Part shown: piece by piece, positions 40,262-54,218 of the stretch
Layout: every line of letters starts with the position of its first letter
How positions within the stretch are numbered: position 1 is the first letter of the stretch
DNA from: Smallanthus sonchifolius
Taxonomy: Eukaryota; Streptophyta; Magnoliopsida; Asterales; Asteraceae
Direction: 5' to 3'
Length of the DNA stretch: 64,000 nt
Assembly (NCBI GenBank): GCA_023525975.1
Contig: CM042029.1
Location: 86,720,849 to 86,784,848, forward strand
Position numbers and translations under genes: made by a program
The notes under the pieces: generated by a model
Seen by the model: only the letters and a program-made list of their open reading frames with translations
What the model was told of the DNA's origin: nothing
Database searches by the model: none

Positions 40262-40842
40262 TTCACAAGACAGTAAAATACTATAATATAAAGGATTAAT
40301 TACATTGATAGTCTCGGTGGTCTGTGAAAAGTAATATGTGTGGGTACTAAGGGTTTCAAGTTGCAAGTATGGTTATTATTTTTCTGTTTTGTAACAATAT
40401 TAGGTAGTAAGAGTAACAGACGTTAAAGTTTCTGTTAAATTCAAGAGCATTTCAGTCTTTTCACATTTAAATGACTAATTATGTAACTTAGATGACAGAC
40501 TTTTTGTGTAGTTAATATATTTTAAGTACATTAAATTGTGTAGTTAATTTATTTTCCCTTTGATTTTATTTTGTTATGGAAATATATGATTGCCTCTAAA
40601 TTAAACAGAGGGATGTTATAATTTTATGTCCTTAATTTGATGCAATGTAATGGTTATCTTCTCTAAATAAAAAACCTTTTTTTCTCTTAATAATTATACC
40701 TTACCAAATATTTTTAAAAGATATGTGAAACATATCTCTATGATGTGATTGTTTCTATATATAAAAATATAAATAAATATATTTTTAAGATAATTTCACA
40801 AGATCATGTTTTAAATTTATAAAATGATAATTACTTTAACTT
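40262..40842. other. AT-rich intergenic DNA, no gene supported
   Basis: No feature is recognised. Confidence 0.4.
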
Positions 40843-42204
40843 AAAACACACACAACATGCAAGTGTACCTATCGCAGCGTAATATAGTTTGGGTAAGAAC
40901 CAAGTATCGAACCATGGACACGGATCCCGTACTCAACCCTCAGTATTGTCTGACTAGAATAATAAGTTGGAAAATGGGTTTTGTTTAAAAAGGAAAATAA
41001 AAAGTTAAGAAATATAATTAAAACTATTATTCTGTTTAATATGTTACTCTAGTTGTTATCCCTTGTTAATTAATGATGTACTTAAAGTAAGGTGGGTCAT
41101 AGTTACTATTACTAACCCTTTCGATAGGGGAGTTAGTATGTCATAATGGAACAGTGGATACGGTCGGCCTATTGTTCCTTAATGAATATAACGGACCCTA
41201 AACTGGATGTCAAGTCCGTCGGTATCATCACAATTCATTATTTGGACTTATTATCCATGTGACTGACGTATGTCTGGTCTTGTACCGATAAGTCGGAATG
41301 CACGACTTCCTCCAAAGGTACTTTATCAACGCTCGGACCTAACAAATTATGTTCTTAAATAGTTGTCTTTACTTATAAAATTATTTCAAATAAATAAGGC
41401 TTTCCTTCTCAAGATCAAACCCCATTGCTCTCGCTAGAAGTCATCTGCAAGCCGACACAAGAGAAGTAGAGAAATACCGACACAAACCGCCCCGTCTGGT
41501 TAGGGCACAAACGGCATGCTAAATACTCAAACCTCCGATCAACCCATAATATTAAATATATACTGACCGGCCGGACTAGCACCAAGATTTGTATATAGAT
41601 CGTACAATCATCGAATAAGATTCCCAAAAAAGAAGTCTTGTTTAGGTAACTTACAAGATTTAAGAATATTAGATTGGTTTAAAGATCACTTATTCTGGTC
41701 TTTTTTTAGATAACTTATAGTAAAGACTTCAAAAACATAACTTACTAAAAATATTTCATTAATTAATTAAAGTTCAACCAACTCGAGCAACACAAGAGGA
41801 CTAGACATAAATGACCATACAACTGACTCCACTAACCCATAGATAATGTGTGGAAGTATTCCAACACCAAGGGAGAGTGGGTATAGGTTGCCTCTTGTTT
41901 CACTCGAACGAGAAGAATAAGTTCATATTACAAGACTTATAAAAGAAAATAAAAAGAAGAAAAGCTAAATGGACCAAAACCGAGAAAGTTCCGGCTCTAA
42001 GCAGAGCACTAAGGCCTTCCTTACTCTTGATCTTGGACACCTAAAACACTATAATGAGCTTGCTATTTATAGACTCAGAATTTGGTAATGCACGGCCATG
42101 CATTGGGATGCACGGTCGTGCAAAGCACACATCTTTTGCACGTGAGGGAATCTGATAGAGAACAGGAGAGTACAGGGACCCAAAATAGGGTTTGCACGAC
42201 CGTG
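40843..42204. mobile_element. Left part of an outer LTR-type repeat holding G2
   Basis: The sequence starts near GCAAGTGTACCTATCGCAGC and has GTATCGAACCATGGACACGG, a type seen next to large gypsy elements of plants (inference). It breaks at 42204 and continues at 62939 after removal of G2 and its duplicated CCGTG. Repeated TGCACGGCCATGCA / TGCACGGTCGTGCA palindromes lie at 42089-42121. No coding region is seen. Ends and superfamily are not proven. Confidence 0.45.
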
Positions 42205-43925
42205 TGTCACACCCAGAGAAATGACACCCCGGGCGTGCGACCCAGATTGGTACCTATTTTAAACAATCATTTTATTTGCACAACGGAAATTACATGGTTC
42301 TGAGTTTTATGAAAGTTCTCGACTTTTGTAGTCGAGTAACTGCCATTTTCATAAAACATGGGGAATTAAACACCCCTCATAATTTACAATCATTATTCTG
42401 AACATTCCAAGTTTTATACTTTGGATTGCAATAATGTTTAATAATATCCCGAGCCACGAGAGCCATGTTCTATGTACTGTAGTAATCACCATCTGGTTTA
42501 AAACTGAGAAATGTATTATGGAGTTTAGGGTATATCCTCCCTAAACCACTATCTTATTATCAAGGCTATTCATAACTACCTGAAAAAACATTTTGAAAAT
42601 ATACGTCAACGAAAGTTGGTGAATAACATTTACAAGACACAAAACATTTTGCAGCATGATATCGTTCAACTCATATAACCATATTTTACGGTAAAATACG
42701 CATACACTACCACAATTTATACCCTAACAACTGGAATACAAATGGGTAAAACTCCCAGAACTCTGGTACCCCCCGGTAACGTTATTTCTCCCCAATTTGT
42801 ATGAAGCTAGCTATGTTATAACCTCCGCTATAACATATATATGAATTTGATCAAACCATACGTATAAAAATGGCAAGATGCATCCTGTAAGTTACCTTTA
42901 TGCTTAGATGCTTTCAACAATTTCATGCCATTTTGAAAACATAAAACAATTGTACAGTTTGATAAAAAGTATAAATGTATTCATCTTAAATTTGAGTTCC
43001 TAACTGAAAGCAGCGCTTTGTCTCTTATCTCAAAGATTTCTGGGTCTGATACAGTAACCCTATGTTAGGTTAGGGTACACCTAACTAACTATTCTTTTGG
43101 TTGATATTGGCTAAAGCTGTCTTGATTAAGCATGGGTGATCAAGTCCATTCCTGGCTAAGGCTAGGTTACCCGATACCCACCCTAATGATAACCCTAAGG
43201 TCTATTATTATTCTGATTGATATCAGTTAACGCTGCCTTGTTTAAGCATGGATGGTCAGTCCATGCCTAACTAAAGTTAGGTTATTCAATATCTACCCAA
43301 ATAATAATCCTAAAGCCTAATAATATTAAAAATAACTAATAATTAACTAAACATAAACGAGAATGTACAGTCTCCCTACTCATGCTCCAAAATAACTATT
43401 AACAACACCCAAAGGAGTATTGAAAACTCAAAATTCTCTTTACAATGGAGAGTTCTCGAAAAAACTTGTAATTTAATTGATACTTATTTACTGCTATTTA
43501 TAGGAGAGGAAAGATGGTGAACTTTTTAATCGGGACGCCGTGGGATTGAAATTTCTGACTTCTGGACGTCACTTTTACGTCAAACATACATGTTTTACGT
43601 TTAAATTTATTATTATTTTATTATTCTAATTAATTCAGCTGCTTAACTCGTTTTTCTTTTATCACTTTTAAAATATAACGTTCTATAAAATTATGAATAT
43701 GTCGTTGGGACGAGCTTATTTTTCTCTACAAGTCGACCTAAGTTTTGTTAAAAACGGAGCAAGTTTCAAAAATAATAATATTTTAATATATTGTTATTAT
43801 TTATTATTATTATTAAACGGTCTCTTATTACACTAAAAGCTCGTTTAAATCTCAAATTTCAAGTAGTCATTTTACTCGTTTATGATTACAAGGTCGAGTG
43901 TTATAAAAATATTCGGGGTATTACA
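42205..43925 (-). repeat. G2 LTR, left (3' LTR of the minus-strand element)
   Basis: It starts TGTCACACCC and ends GGGGTATTACA. A roughly 110-bp unit is tandemly doubled at about 43095-43320 (GATATTGGCTAAAGCTG and GATATCAGTTAACGCTG). The right LTR has the unit once. Confidence 0.9.
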
Positions 43926-44530
43926 ATCTCCCCACCTTTATTTAAATCTCGTCCTCGAGATTTGTTGAAAAGGTGCAGATAATTTTATCTGAATTTTTTG
44001 GTTGATAAATTTTAACTTCTCGTTAACCTCAACATCTTTTAGTGGCATTATTAAACTTTCATCGGCCAAACACTTATTCGATAAGCTACCGGTTAGTGGC
44101 ATAAAATGCATCGTATACGCCACTAATTTCTTCTCATAGTCTTAATTGATAATGTCCAACGTGTTCTAGGATTTCAAAAGGTCTCACAAAACGTGGATTT
44201 AATTTTCCTTTTTTTTAAATCGGATCACACCTTTTTAAGGTGAAACTTTTAATAATACATTATCAGCTATTCTGAATTCTAATGGCTTTCTTCTTCTAAC
44301 GGCATAACTTATCTGTCGATCTCTAACAGCTTTTAATCTTTCACAAATCTGTAATATTTTTTCGGTTGTTTCCTATATAATCTCAGGTCCAGACAATTGA
44401 GCTTCTCTAACTTCAGAACAGCCCACCGGAGTTTTACATTTCACTCGACTTTTTCTCTTTCAATTTCTTTATTCGTTGATCTTAAATTTGTAGGGTTGGC
44501 TTACAAATTTCAAATTTTTGTTTATTCTTA
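43926..44530 (-). pseudogene. G2 integrase C-terminal remnant
   Basis: The minus-strand frame at 43938-44123 reads KCLADESLIMPLKDVEVNEK, which matches the end of the G1 integrase (KCLADESLLMPLQDVEVNEK) closely. Further decayed pieces to about 44470 correspond to the GPY/F and end-of-core regions. Frameshifts and stops are frequent. Confidence 0.75.
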
Positions 44531-46639
44531 AATCATCTAAAATCCAGATATGAAACATACTATTATTCATGTAATGGTTAATAATATGAAAGTAGTTTGG
44601 TAAATAAATGAATAATAACAGGATCTAGAATATTATTACTCCTTTATTAACCAATTGTATTCTTATTATTCTCATTATGTTTCATACTTGTTTGTTCATA
44701 TCTTAACCTTTCTTATTCACTGACAATTCATATATCTACACTGGTATCTCATTACCTAAATAGGCTTTCTTAATTACAGGAGTTTAGTACCTTTGAATTA
44801 TTCATGCTGCCATTATAGGCATCTTATAGTATTGCTATCATTTTATAGACATCTTTGTCTCTGTCTTGGAATCTGAACTTTCATTTGTAAAATTAAACTC
44901 TTAATTGCAATATTTTATTTGCAACTGGTTGGTATATCTTTTACTCATGTGTCAAGGTTTACTTGTTTGTTCCTAATTGGGGACTTTGTTTATTTTCCTT
45001 TCAAATTTTGAACTACGCCTTTTCAATGTGATACTTTTAATAATCTCTTATCATTGACAATATAATTTCAACGGCTTCTTCTTTGTATAAGTATAATCCT
45101 TTAATTGATCACAAGTCGTCTTTAATCTTTTCTCGGGTTTATAAAAACCAACTTGGTAATTTCTTTTGTCCCTTAGGTTGTGATAATTGGGTTCTTTTTT
45201 ATTTCTAATTAACACATATATTTCTATACTTCCTATTGTACAGTACTCTAAATGGTAAAAAAATATATGATGGTAGTTGGTCATTCTATATACTCTAGAG
45301 GTATATCTCATGGATTCGGAGCATATCTTCCTGAATTCATTCTTAAACTGCTAGTAACTGATATCCAGATTATTCATTCTTAAGAATTCATTATCTCCTT
45401 TGACTAATTGGTCAAGCATTTCTTCTTTCATACTGTGACCGTCTTCAAAAGCTTTAACTTGACTTTCTTTAAATCCGACTTGTCCAATTCATTTTAACAA
45501 TTAAAACTTAAGGTCGTTACTTATCTAAAATATATTCTTTCATTTTCCTATTTAGTTCTCGTGTCTCTTAATCACATACTGTTTATCCATTCGTAATGCT
45601 TTTATTCTTGAATGACTTAATTCTAACTTGCTTACACATATCATCTTTATAAGGTTCCTTGCTATAACATCACCATTCTTCTTTGGGAATCTTAAAATTC
45701 TGCATTCTTCAATGTTTTCTTTTACTGTAATTGCTAGAAATTTTGGTTTACTCTTATTGGCTTCTACTTTCGCCATTCCTTCTTCGAGTTAAACCATTCT
45801 ATTTCGCAAAATCCTTATCTGTTCCTATCCAGGTGTTTCTTTCTTAACACGAGGAGTATAAATACTTATTAGTCTTTACGGATAATAAGGTACATCAGGT
45901 TTATTAGAATCCGCCTTTTCTTCCCCTTCGAGGATACGAACATTCTCGTAAGGAATTTCTAATAATCTCTCATAATAGTTATAAGGGTTTATAATATTAT
46001 AGTTATGACTTTCACCCGTAGCGGCGTAAAGAAAGCACACGAAAGGTATACATATATAGATTATTTGTAGTTTCTAATTCTCCGAGAATTTCAAAAATTT
46101 CTCCGGTACTTTCTGTATCTATACCGGGTTCATTACCAATTTCATTTCTCACTTACATGTCTATGAATAATCGGTCATTTGCCTCTTCCAAACATTCTAT
46201 ATAAAAGACTATATATTCAATGAAAACATAAATACTATATAATAACTAAATTAGTCTTTCATCATCTATTTTCGTAGTTCCTTTCTTCTCATACTTCCAG
46301 AGTTTCCTTCGGTCGTCTTTCTCTTTTTCTTTTCTTTTGTCCGATTTTTTTATTTATTTTTATACTTCATCTGTCTTTCGTAGGACACGATCAAGACATT
46401 TGATGAGTGATCTATAATAGATCAAAGGATAATAATATTACGGAGGAGGATCACAGTATCATTGTGTACATTTTGATAGGGTTAGTATGGCTCCAAGGAA
46501 GGAACCTTATTCAAATAATCTTCATATGGATCGTAGTCCATAGAACTTCCCGATTCCGGGAATATATAAGGATCTCGAAGTACAAGCGTATAATTAGAAT
46601 TACAATGAGCATAATATTCCGGATTTTCAAAAACCGAAA
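44531..46639. other. G2 internal region, no domain recognised
   Basis: Very AT-rich, decayed sequence. I found no RT, protease or zinc-knuckle motif on either strand. Confidence 0.5.
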
Positions 46640-47043
46640 TTATATTTGGATCAGAGTAGTAACGTGCCTTTTTATGAGAATCCTCTCCAACCCAAGGTTA
46701 GTTCTAATATTCTTCTTCCATCCCTTCAACTGAGGGCAAGTATATTGTTTCGGTTGGCCATACCACCCGTATTGTTGACTGCATAGCCCTATTGGGCTAG
46801 CCTGATTTACTTCACTTACCCTTGGTGGAGGAATATCTATTTGCTCGTTACTCAAATTTAAATCTTCGTGTACATATATCTTGTAACACGTTTTCTGAAG
46901 AAAGTTGGTACTTGGGTGGTGAATTTATTATTATTATTATTATTTTTAACATTGCCTGAGTTCCATAGAAGTGTTTCTATCGGTTCATGTTTAATAGGAT
47001 GATTGATATCACAATAGCTATCATAGCTTTCATCACTCGACAT
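46640..47043 (-). pseudogene. G2 ORF1-like remnant
   Basis: Two minus-strand frames (46858-47043 starting MSSDESYDSYCDINHP, and 46640-46855) lie just downstream of the primer site, where G1 and G4 carry ORF1. They share Tyr/Ser/Pro-rich composition with G1 ORF1 but no clear alignment by eye. A poly-Asn run comes from an ATT microsatellite at 46930-46945. Confidence 0.4.
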
Positions 47044-47234
47044 CTTGTAAGTTCTTTTATTTTATTCTTGATACGAGTATCTACGTACAGGTATCTACCT
47101 ACCTTTCTTAAAAGGCATTCTTTCTCAATCTAGTTAAAGCTTAGATACTATGTCAAGCATCTAACTAAAACATGAGATATCATCAAGGTTAAAGCTTAGA
47201 TACTATCTTAAGTATCTAATTCGCTAAAACCTGA

Positions 47235-47247
47235 GGCTCTGATACCA
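47235..47247 (-). other. Primer-binding site of G2
   Basis: The inverse of TGGTATCAGAGCC lies three bases from the right LTR. Confidence 0.9.
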
Positions 47248-47250
47248 ACC

Positions 47251-48373
47251 TGTTACACCCAGAGAAATGACACCCCGGGCGTGCGACCCAGATTGGTACC
47301 TATTTTGAACAATCATTTTATTTGCACAACGGAAATTACATGATTCTGAGTTTTATGAAAATTCTCCACTTTTGTAGTCGAGTAACTGCCATTTTCATAA
47401 AACATGGGGAATTAAAACACCCCTCATAATTTACAATCATTATTCTGAAAATTCAAAGTTTTATACTTCGGATTACAATACTGTTTAATAATATCCCGAG
47501 CCACTGGAGCCATGCTCTATGTACTGTAGTAACCACCATTCGGTTCAAAACTGAGAAATGTATTCTGGAGTCTAGGGTATATCCTCCCTAAACCACTACC
47601 TTATTATCAAGGCTATTCATAACTACCTAACAAAACATTTTGAAAATATACGTCAATGAAAGTTGGTGAATAACATTTACAAGACATAAAACATTTTGCA
47701 GCATGATATCGTTCAACTCATATAACCATATTTTACGGTAAAATAGGCATACACTACCACAATTTATACCCTAACAACTGGAATACAAATTGGTAAAACT
47801 CCCAGAACTCTGGTACCCTCCGGTAACGTTATTTCTCCCCAATTTGTATGAAACTAGCTATGTTATAACCTCTGCTATAACATATATATGAATTTATCAA
47901 ACCATAAGTATAAAAATGGCAAGATGCATCATGTAAATTACCTTTATGCTTAGATGCTTTCAACAATTTCATGCCATTTTGAAAACATAAAACAATTGTA
48001 TAGTTTGACAAAAAAGTATAAATGTATTCACCTTAAATTTGAGTTCCTAACTGAAAGCAGCGCTTCGTCTCTTATCTCGAAGATTTCTGGGTCCTGATAC
48101 AGTAACCCTATGTTAGGCTAGGGTACACCTAACTAATTATTATTTTGGTTATGGTTGATATTGGTTAACGCTGCCTTGGTTAAGCATGGATGGTCAGTCC
48201 ATGCCTAACTAAAGTTAGGTTACCTAATATCTACCCTAATAATAATCCTAAAGCCTAATAATAATAAAAATAACTAATAAATAACTAAACATAAACTTAA
48301 ACGAGAATGTTACTGAAAACTATCTACGACAATTTGATGTTGAGTCTCACTACTCGTGTTCCAAAATAAATAT
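47251..48373 (-). repeat. G2 LTR, right, outer portion
   Basis: It matches 42205-43390 closely until ...CCAAAATAAATAT at about 48373, where foreign sequence begins. Confidence 0.88.
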
Positions 48374-48786
48374 TGTGACAACCGTCACTTTAGAAAACGT
48401 TAATCCCATACTTTGCCAAGTCTAAGTATGATTTTATGTGTTCAAGTTAAGAACATAGTAAGTTGCGATGTATTTTATGAATGAACAATTCACGGTAATG
48501 AAAAAAAAATATAATAGTACATCAACAATGAGTAATAGAGCTACGAGTAAACAAGTATGTTTGATATTAAATCAAAGTCCCTAGCAATCCATTACGACAC
48601 AAAATTTATTGTAGAGATTTTTTCAGGAGAGTCCGAATCAAGATACGAGCCGAGGCTTACATCCAAGCAATACACATTCATAGGAATGTGAAGAGAGATA
48701 AGCTATGATAAGTAGAAACTATGAGTACCTAATCAAACTCAACTAATGTGTTTAGAAATACACTTGATTAATTGTAGTAAGGCTGA

Positions 48787-48793
48787 TATAAAT

Positions 48794-48836
<43 letters not shown>
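48787..48836. repeat. (TA)n microsatellite
   Basis: About 20 uninterrupted TA units. Confidence 0.9.
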
Positions 48837-48838
<2 letters not shown>

Positions 48839-49183
48839 CTTTAGCAAGATAGATAATTGTTATTAACTTAGAGAATAACAAAATAAGCATGTAAACATAT
48901 GCATTGCATATATGACATAAACATTCTATGGAATCAGAGAATGCATGCATAATTTTATAAAAGACTTAGAATTTTTATAAAAATTCTATAAGAATGAATC
49001 AAAATCACATCCACCCACTCATTTGTCATTTTCCCACTTGTCCTCACCCCACCCCCTCTCCTCCCTTCAATTCGGCCGAACACCCCTATCCACTCCACCA
49101 TCTCTTGATTTCCCACATGGTTGACTACACTAACTCTCATGCAAGTTCAATGAGTGAAGATTGGTAGGTATGGACTTGGTCAC

Positions 49184-49192
49184 TATAAATAG
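49184..49192 (+). promoter_or_regulatory. TATA box in block G3
   Basis: TATAAATAG is followed about 40-80 bp later by a CT-rich leader, the usual layout of a Pol II LTR promoter. Confidence 0.5.
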
Positions 49193-51242
49193 AAGCCACA
49201 AGTGAGTAGAAATCTTTGGATCAACACACAACTCACTCTCCCTCTCTCCCTCTCTTGCTCTCGGCCGAAAGGAGCAACCCAAACACACTTGGTGTGTTTT
49301 GAAGTTTAGCACTTGGAATCACCCTTAGAAGTCCCACTTGGTAAGTTAATCAAGTTTTATACATCCTAGCATCCACATTCCATGCATACATGATTTTATG
49401 CACCCATAACAACTAGAACAAGTAAATATATACATATATCATTCACACAAAATAACACTTGGGTGATGGTGTTATTTGAAAACCCTTCATACCATTCATG
49501 TGTTATGTTGAAGGATACATGTTCGTGAGGTTATATGATCATGTGTGACTTACCTGGCTAAGTTCAATGTGGTGTCCTATGATTCAAGAAAACACACGAA
49601 CGATTATCGTCGACATATGAACATGAAAAGTGTTAACTAAAAGTATATATATATATATATATAATCAACATATCATGTGTATGCATACACATAGTAGAGT
49701 TCACTAAACAAGAACCCACACACTTCAAGTTAGCCATAACAACCTCATAAAAGTTGGTAGAAAATCCTAAAACGAAAGAATGAGAAACGAGTATGAACCG
49801 GGTAGACGTTGTTAGTATCAAAGTCAAGTAAACTATTTATTTTCTATTTCCCCTTTAAAATAAGCAAGAGTCACGTGAAAAATATTAGTATAATATTAAC
49901 CAAAAGTGGCTAAGAGTATATAGGTATATATTAGACTACGAGTTAACGTAGTGGAAAAGAATGGTTAATCAAAGATATTCGTAAAAAGATGAAACTAATA
50001 AAATAACTCGGACGAGTATACAAGTGTACCGAGATAATATTTTTAGAACCATAAACCTATTTTATAAAGTAAAACTAGTATGGTTTCGAAGGATAAAATG
50101 TCTCTTTAAAATTCAAGACTAGTTACGATGAAAAGTGGTGCATTGATTATTTTTCGCCGAAAATACTTTCTTTGTTTACTAGTTAAAAGTTTTCAAGAGT
50201 TGGAGTAATATAGTATTTCGTATACAAGTAAAGAGATTACATTTATGGAAACAAGGTATTTTGTGTAAAACATTTTAGTTAAAACACACGTCCGTTATAA
50301 AAAATACGATAATTACTAAAGAGACACAAAAAAATAAAGATTGAGGAACTTGAGGTAATCAAGGTCCGTTTCTTGATACAAAAAGAGATAAAATTAGATG
50401 AGTTAAATAATAAGTGAATCAAGTCCCAAGGGATATAAGGGTGTAATACTTTAACATAAACGACGAGAGCATAACTTGGATAATAAACGCATAAAATGTT
50501 AGCAAACATGCATCCATATTTAGAGATTTTGCATAAAAGCCAAGGCTTGCGAACTTAAGAAGTATTTACATATTTGTAGCGCTCGAGTAGAACGTACCAT
50601 CCTACTTAATAACTTCATTCAAGATTTTAGGTGAGTATTCGTAGCCCCATTTTATTTTACGTTTTTGGGGGAAAAGCATGCTCAAGGTTCTCTAATATAT
50701 AAGTAGTTACATTTACATGTGGCCAGTATTATCACTCTAAGTCCCCAAGCATTATGATAACCAATTAACTCAAGAGCCGATGGATTAATATTGATAGTAC
50801 TATCGGAGTTTGACAAACTCCCATCCATGTGATGTTGAACTCGTGAATCAACAGAACTTGTGTGGATGCTTATTTCTAAAGAGTAGAGGCGAATGTTCCG
50901 TGATAAGGCATTTGCAAGTAAGGGCACAAGTTCAAGTCAATAGGTTTGGTTATCGCCCATGTAATATGTATACAACTACTATTAAAGAAAGTACGATACG
51001 CCCAAGGGCTATCCGCAACATAGTTAAGATACGCTCAAGGGCTATGCACATAGTAATTAAGAAGTGCCCAGGTGCTATCTATATTATAAGTAAAGTACAA
51101 CTAATAAGTATGATACGCTTCGTGCTATCTACTTCAAAAGCAAGTAATTTCTAAGTTAAAAACCTACGAACTTTCTAACCCTTTTGTTGACACTTTTTAG
51201 CATGCTTTTCACGAATGAATTAACAAGTCAAGCATCACGCAG

Positions 51243-53713
51243 TGTCACACCCCCAAAATCCACTAACGGAGTTTTACCGTTAGGAGCATGACATACAAGG
51301 ATCTCAGTCATTAGTTACGTTGAACGACTCTATATGAGTTTAAGAAAAACCACTAGTATTGCTCATAGTCACGATGCAACACTAGTAATGAAAACACTTA
51401 TTTAATGTAAAACTTGTGGAAGCGAAAAGTTAGATGAAAAGCATGCGCCAAAACAGTCGCGCCAAAAATAAACAATTCAACGATAAATAAAATAAATAGT
51501 TCTTGGGTTTGAAAATGATGGACTTCGAATGCATGCATGCCTTAGCTTGTTCTTGTACCTTAATGACCTGAGAAAACATGCTAAAACGTGTCAACACTAG
51601 GTTGGTGAGTTCACAGGTTTCAATGTTTGTAAAGTTTAGTAGATAAAACCATTTACAATTTATATCATAGGTAGCTAACCTAGTTACATGTTACTAAAGC
51701 GTTTCGACACCGAAGCTGACTGTTTATGTTTGAAGTTGCCTCCTACCATGACTATCATGATCAATGGTAAATGTTTAGGTCAATGTTACACCCGTTCGAC
51801 TACCTGTCGTGTTAGCGCGACTAACGCGGGTGGGGCTTGTCAATGCCCAGTAATACTACTCAAGATTACCTCGCTATCCCATATATTAAACGGTTCGATA
51901 AGTAAGGACTTACATGATATGTTTGCGCTTAGTACACAAGTGATATAAAAGAAATGTAAGATCTAAATGTTCGTACCCATGTTTTCTCCCCCAAGTTTAA
52001 ATCATAAGAAAAGGGGCCGTGAAACTCACCTTAGAGTATGTGCAAAAGAAAGCGAACTTAGAATGCTTGACGACTAACTGCCACCTATAAACACCGGTTT
52101 ATAAGTGTGTGTTTGTGCAAGACAATAGGAACCCTAAGTATCCAAACAATCTCATTGTTTTAAGGCTTTAGAAAATATTTATTAGTTTGACCAAGTTTGA
52201 CTAAGTTTGATTATGTTTGACCAAGTTTGACCCGATGACCCGTTGGTGACCCGTTTAGTGATTAAATATTTGACTTGTATAAAAACACGTTTAACACACA
52301 AATAATTCACGTTTCATGCTACCTAAGTCATAACTAACTTAGCATAGCAACTACGTCAACAATACACGTTACATTAATTTATTATTTTTAAAAATAATAT
52401 AAACTCATGTTTGCTTTCAAATGAATCACATTATCTATAACACGTTCGTATCATCATTCCATGTCTATCTACACATGCTAATGCTTAACCGATTATCATA
52501 CCACACCTCATTAAGTTTAGACATCAAGTTCCAAAACACAAAGTTTCTACTTTTGGTAACCTATGATTTATTTAATCTATTTGCATTCAACAACACGTTA
52601 ACAGTCATTAATACAACCATACTAACATACTAGAGTCAAATAATAGCATCATACACACCTAGAAACCTTCACATTCAAAAATCATATTTCAACAAAGTTT
52701 CCTCTTTTAGTAAGTCGTCCATTACACGCTTTGTTTACACAATTAACACGTCTAATCAATCCCAAATCTTTTAACTAATATAATTACAACTATATTAATC
52801 ATAATTCACGTCTAGCATGCGATTCCTATATGTCACATAATCAACAAAATTCAATTACATATCGTATAACAACTAGGGTTTCATATACGTTCATAAAATC
52901 ATCAATACGATACCACAATATCAAACAATTAACTAATTCATTTATATATTTTGAAAATATCAAGTTTGGATGAACTAGGGTTTCGATCTCAAAAATAATA
53001 ATGAAATAATGATGGATTTTAATAAAATAACATACGTAGGAATGTTAGGAATGCCTAGACTAGCACGTATTCACTTCCGGTTTCGCGATTGAAGCTCGAT
53101 CGATGTGTGTTTGGGTTGCTTGAAGATCTCGGCTCAAAGGAGAGAGTGGGGGATGATTATTTTCGAAATTTTGGAGTTATGGGATTAGGGTTTTTATAAT
53201 TTCTTTATATATGCACTCCATGGGCCCCTCCATGGACTTAAAAATTGATTTATGTGGGCCATGGACTAATTAAATGCATTTAAAACACATTTAATTATGT
53301 AACTAATTAAAATAGTTTCTAATAAATATTTTTATAAAGCCTCTTTATAAAAATCAATAAAGCAATAAAAGTCACAACGTTCCGCGTAAACGTACGCGAT
53401 TTCACGAAAGTCTACAGTTTACGCATAAAATCACATAACACGTAAAAGCACATAATTTATATTAATTATAAATTATTTATTGTTCGAAATATTATTTTTA
53501 ATTATCACCAATGTTCGGGGATCGACTCGTGCGATTCGGTAATTCTCCGAATTACCGTTACGTGAGTGTTTGTGCAATAACTGACACAATTAATTAACCC
53601 TAATTAAATGTAATGCATGAGTGAATGTTTGAGATAACTGAGTTTGTATAAACAATGTTTGAACTAACGATGTTTGTGTTAACGGAGTTAACCTGAATTT
53701 GTCGGATGTCACA
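51243..53713 (-). repeat. G4 LTR, left
   Basis: It starts TGTCACACCCCCAAAATCC and ends GGATGTCACA. It keeps about 500 bp (52190-52730) that the right LTR has lost. Confidence 0.92.
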
Positions 53714-53865
53714 TCATCCCCTTGTTGAAAGAATTTTCGTCCCGAAAATTAAACGATGTCGGTAACGTCTGAAATAAAAAGTTTAGGTTTGTCACATCAT
53801 CCCCTTGTTGAAATAAATTTTGTCTCAAAATTTAGTTAGTACCTTCCGTGTTTGCCGTTGACTGT

Positions 53866-54218
53866 TTGAAAAGGTGAGGATACTTTTTCATCATTTGATC
53901 CTCTCGTTCCCACGTGAACTCCGGTCCACGCTTCGAGTTCCAGTGAACTCTGACAATGGGTATCTTACTGCGCTTGAGAGTCTTGACCTCTCGGTCCATG
54001 ATTTCAACTGGCTCCTCAATAAAACGTAGTTATTCATCGATTTCCAACTCCTCGAGTGGAATTACAAGTGTCTCATCTGATAGGCACTTCTTTAGGTTTG
54101 AGACATGAAAGACATTGTGCACTCCATTGAGTGTATCAGGTAGGTTCAGCTGGTATGCTACTCGACCGATCCTTTTCACTATTTCGAATGGTCCAACGTA
54201 GCGTGGGTTTAACTTTCC
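53866..54218 (-). pseudogene. G4 integrase end: GPY/F and chromodomain-like tail
   Basis: Minus-strand pieces correspond to the GPY/F module after GVIRFGK and to the tail (LKRSKIPIVRVHWNSKRGPE, then MKKYPHLF). A TAA at about 54030 interrupts a position that also carries TAA in the second partial copy (about 61850). Confidence 0.75.

Larger units (their letters stand above)
48374..51242 (+). mobile_element. LTR-like block G3 inside the G2 LTR
   Basis: It begins TGTGACAACCGTCACTTTAG, in the style of a gypsy LTR start. It has a promoter-like segment (TATAAATAG at 49184) followed by a CT-rich leader (CTCTCCCTCTCTCCCTCTC), as in plant LTR R regions. No coding frame is seen. A long (TA)n run lies at 48787-48836. 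Degenerate 35-55-bp repeats with CAAGGGCTAT cover 50995-51150. Its far end is not seen because G4 begins at 51243 and the right side was lost. It is probably a large LTR or the left part of one. Confidence 0.55.

Noticed and set aside
46407..46733. 108-codon plus-strand ORF in G2
   Set aside because: Ile/Arg-rich composition from AT-rich decayed sequence antisense to G2; no domain.
50995..51150. Regular CAAGGGCTAT repeats that might be taken for a CRISPR-like array
   Set aside because: Units are degenerate and spacing is uneven, in a plant retrotransposon block. Not a CRISPR array.
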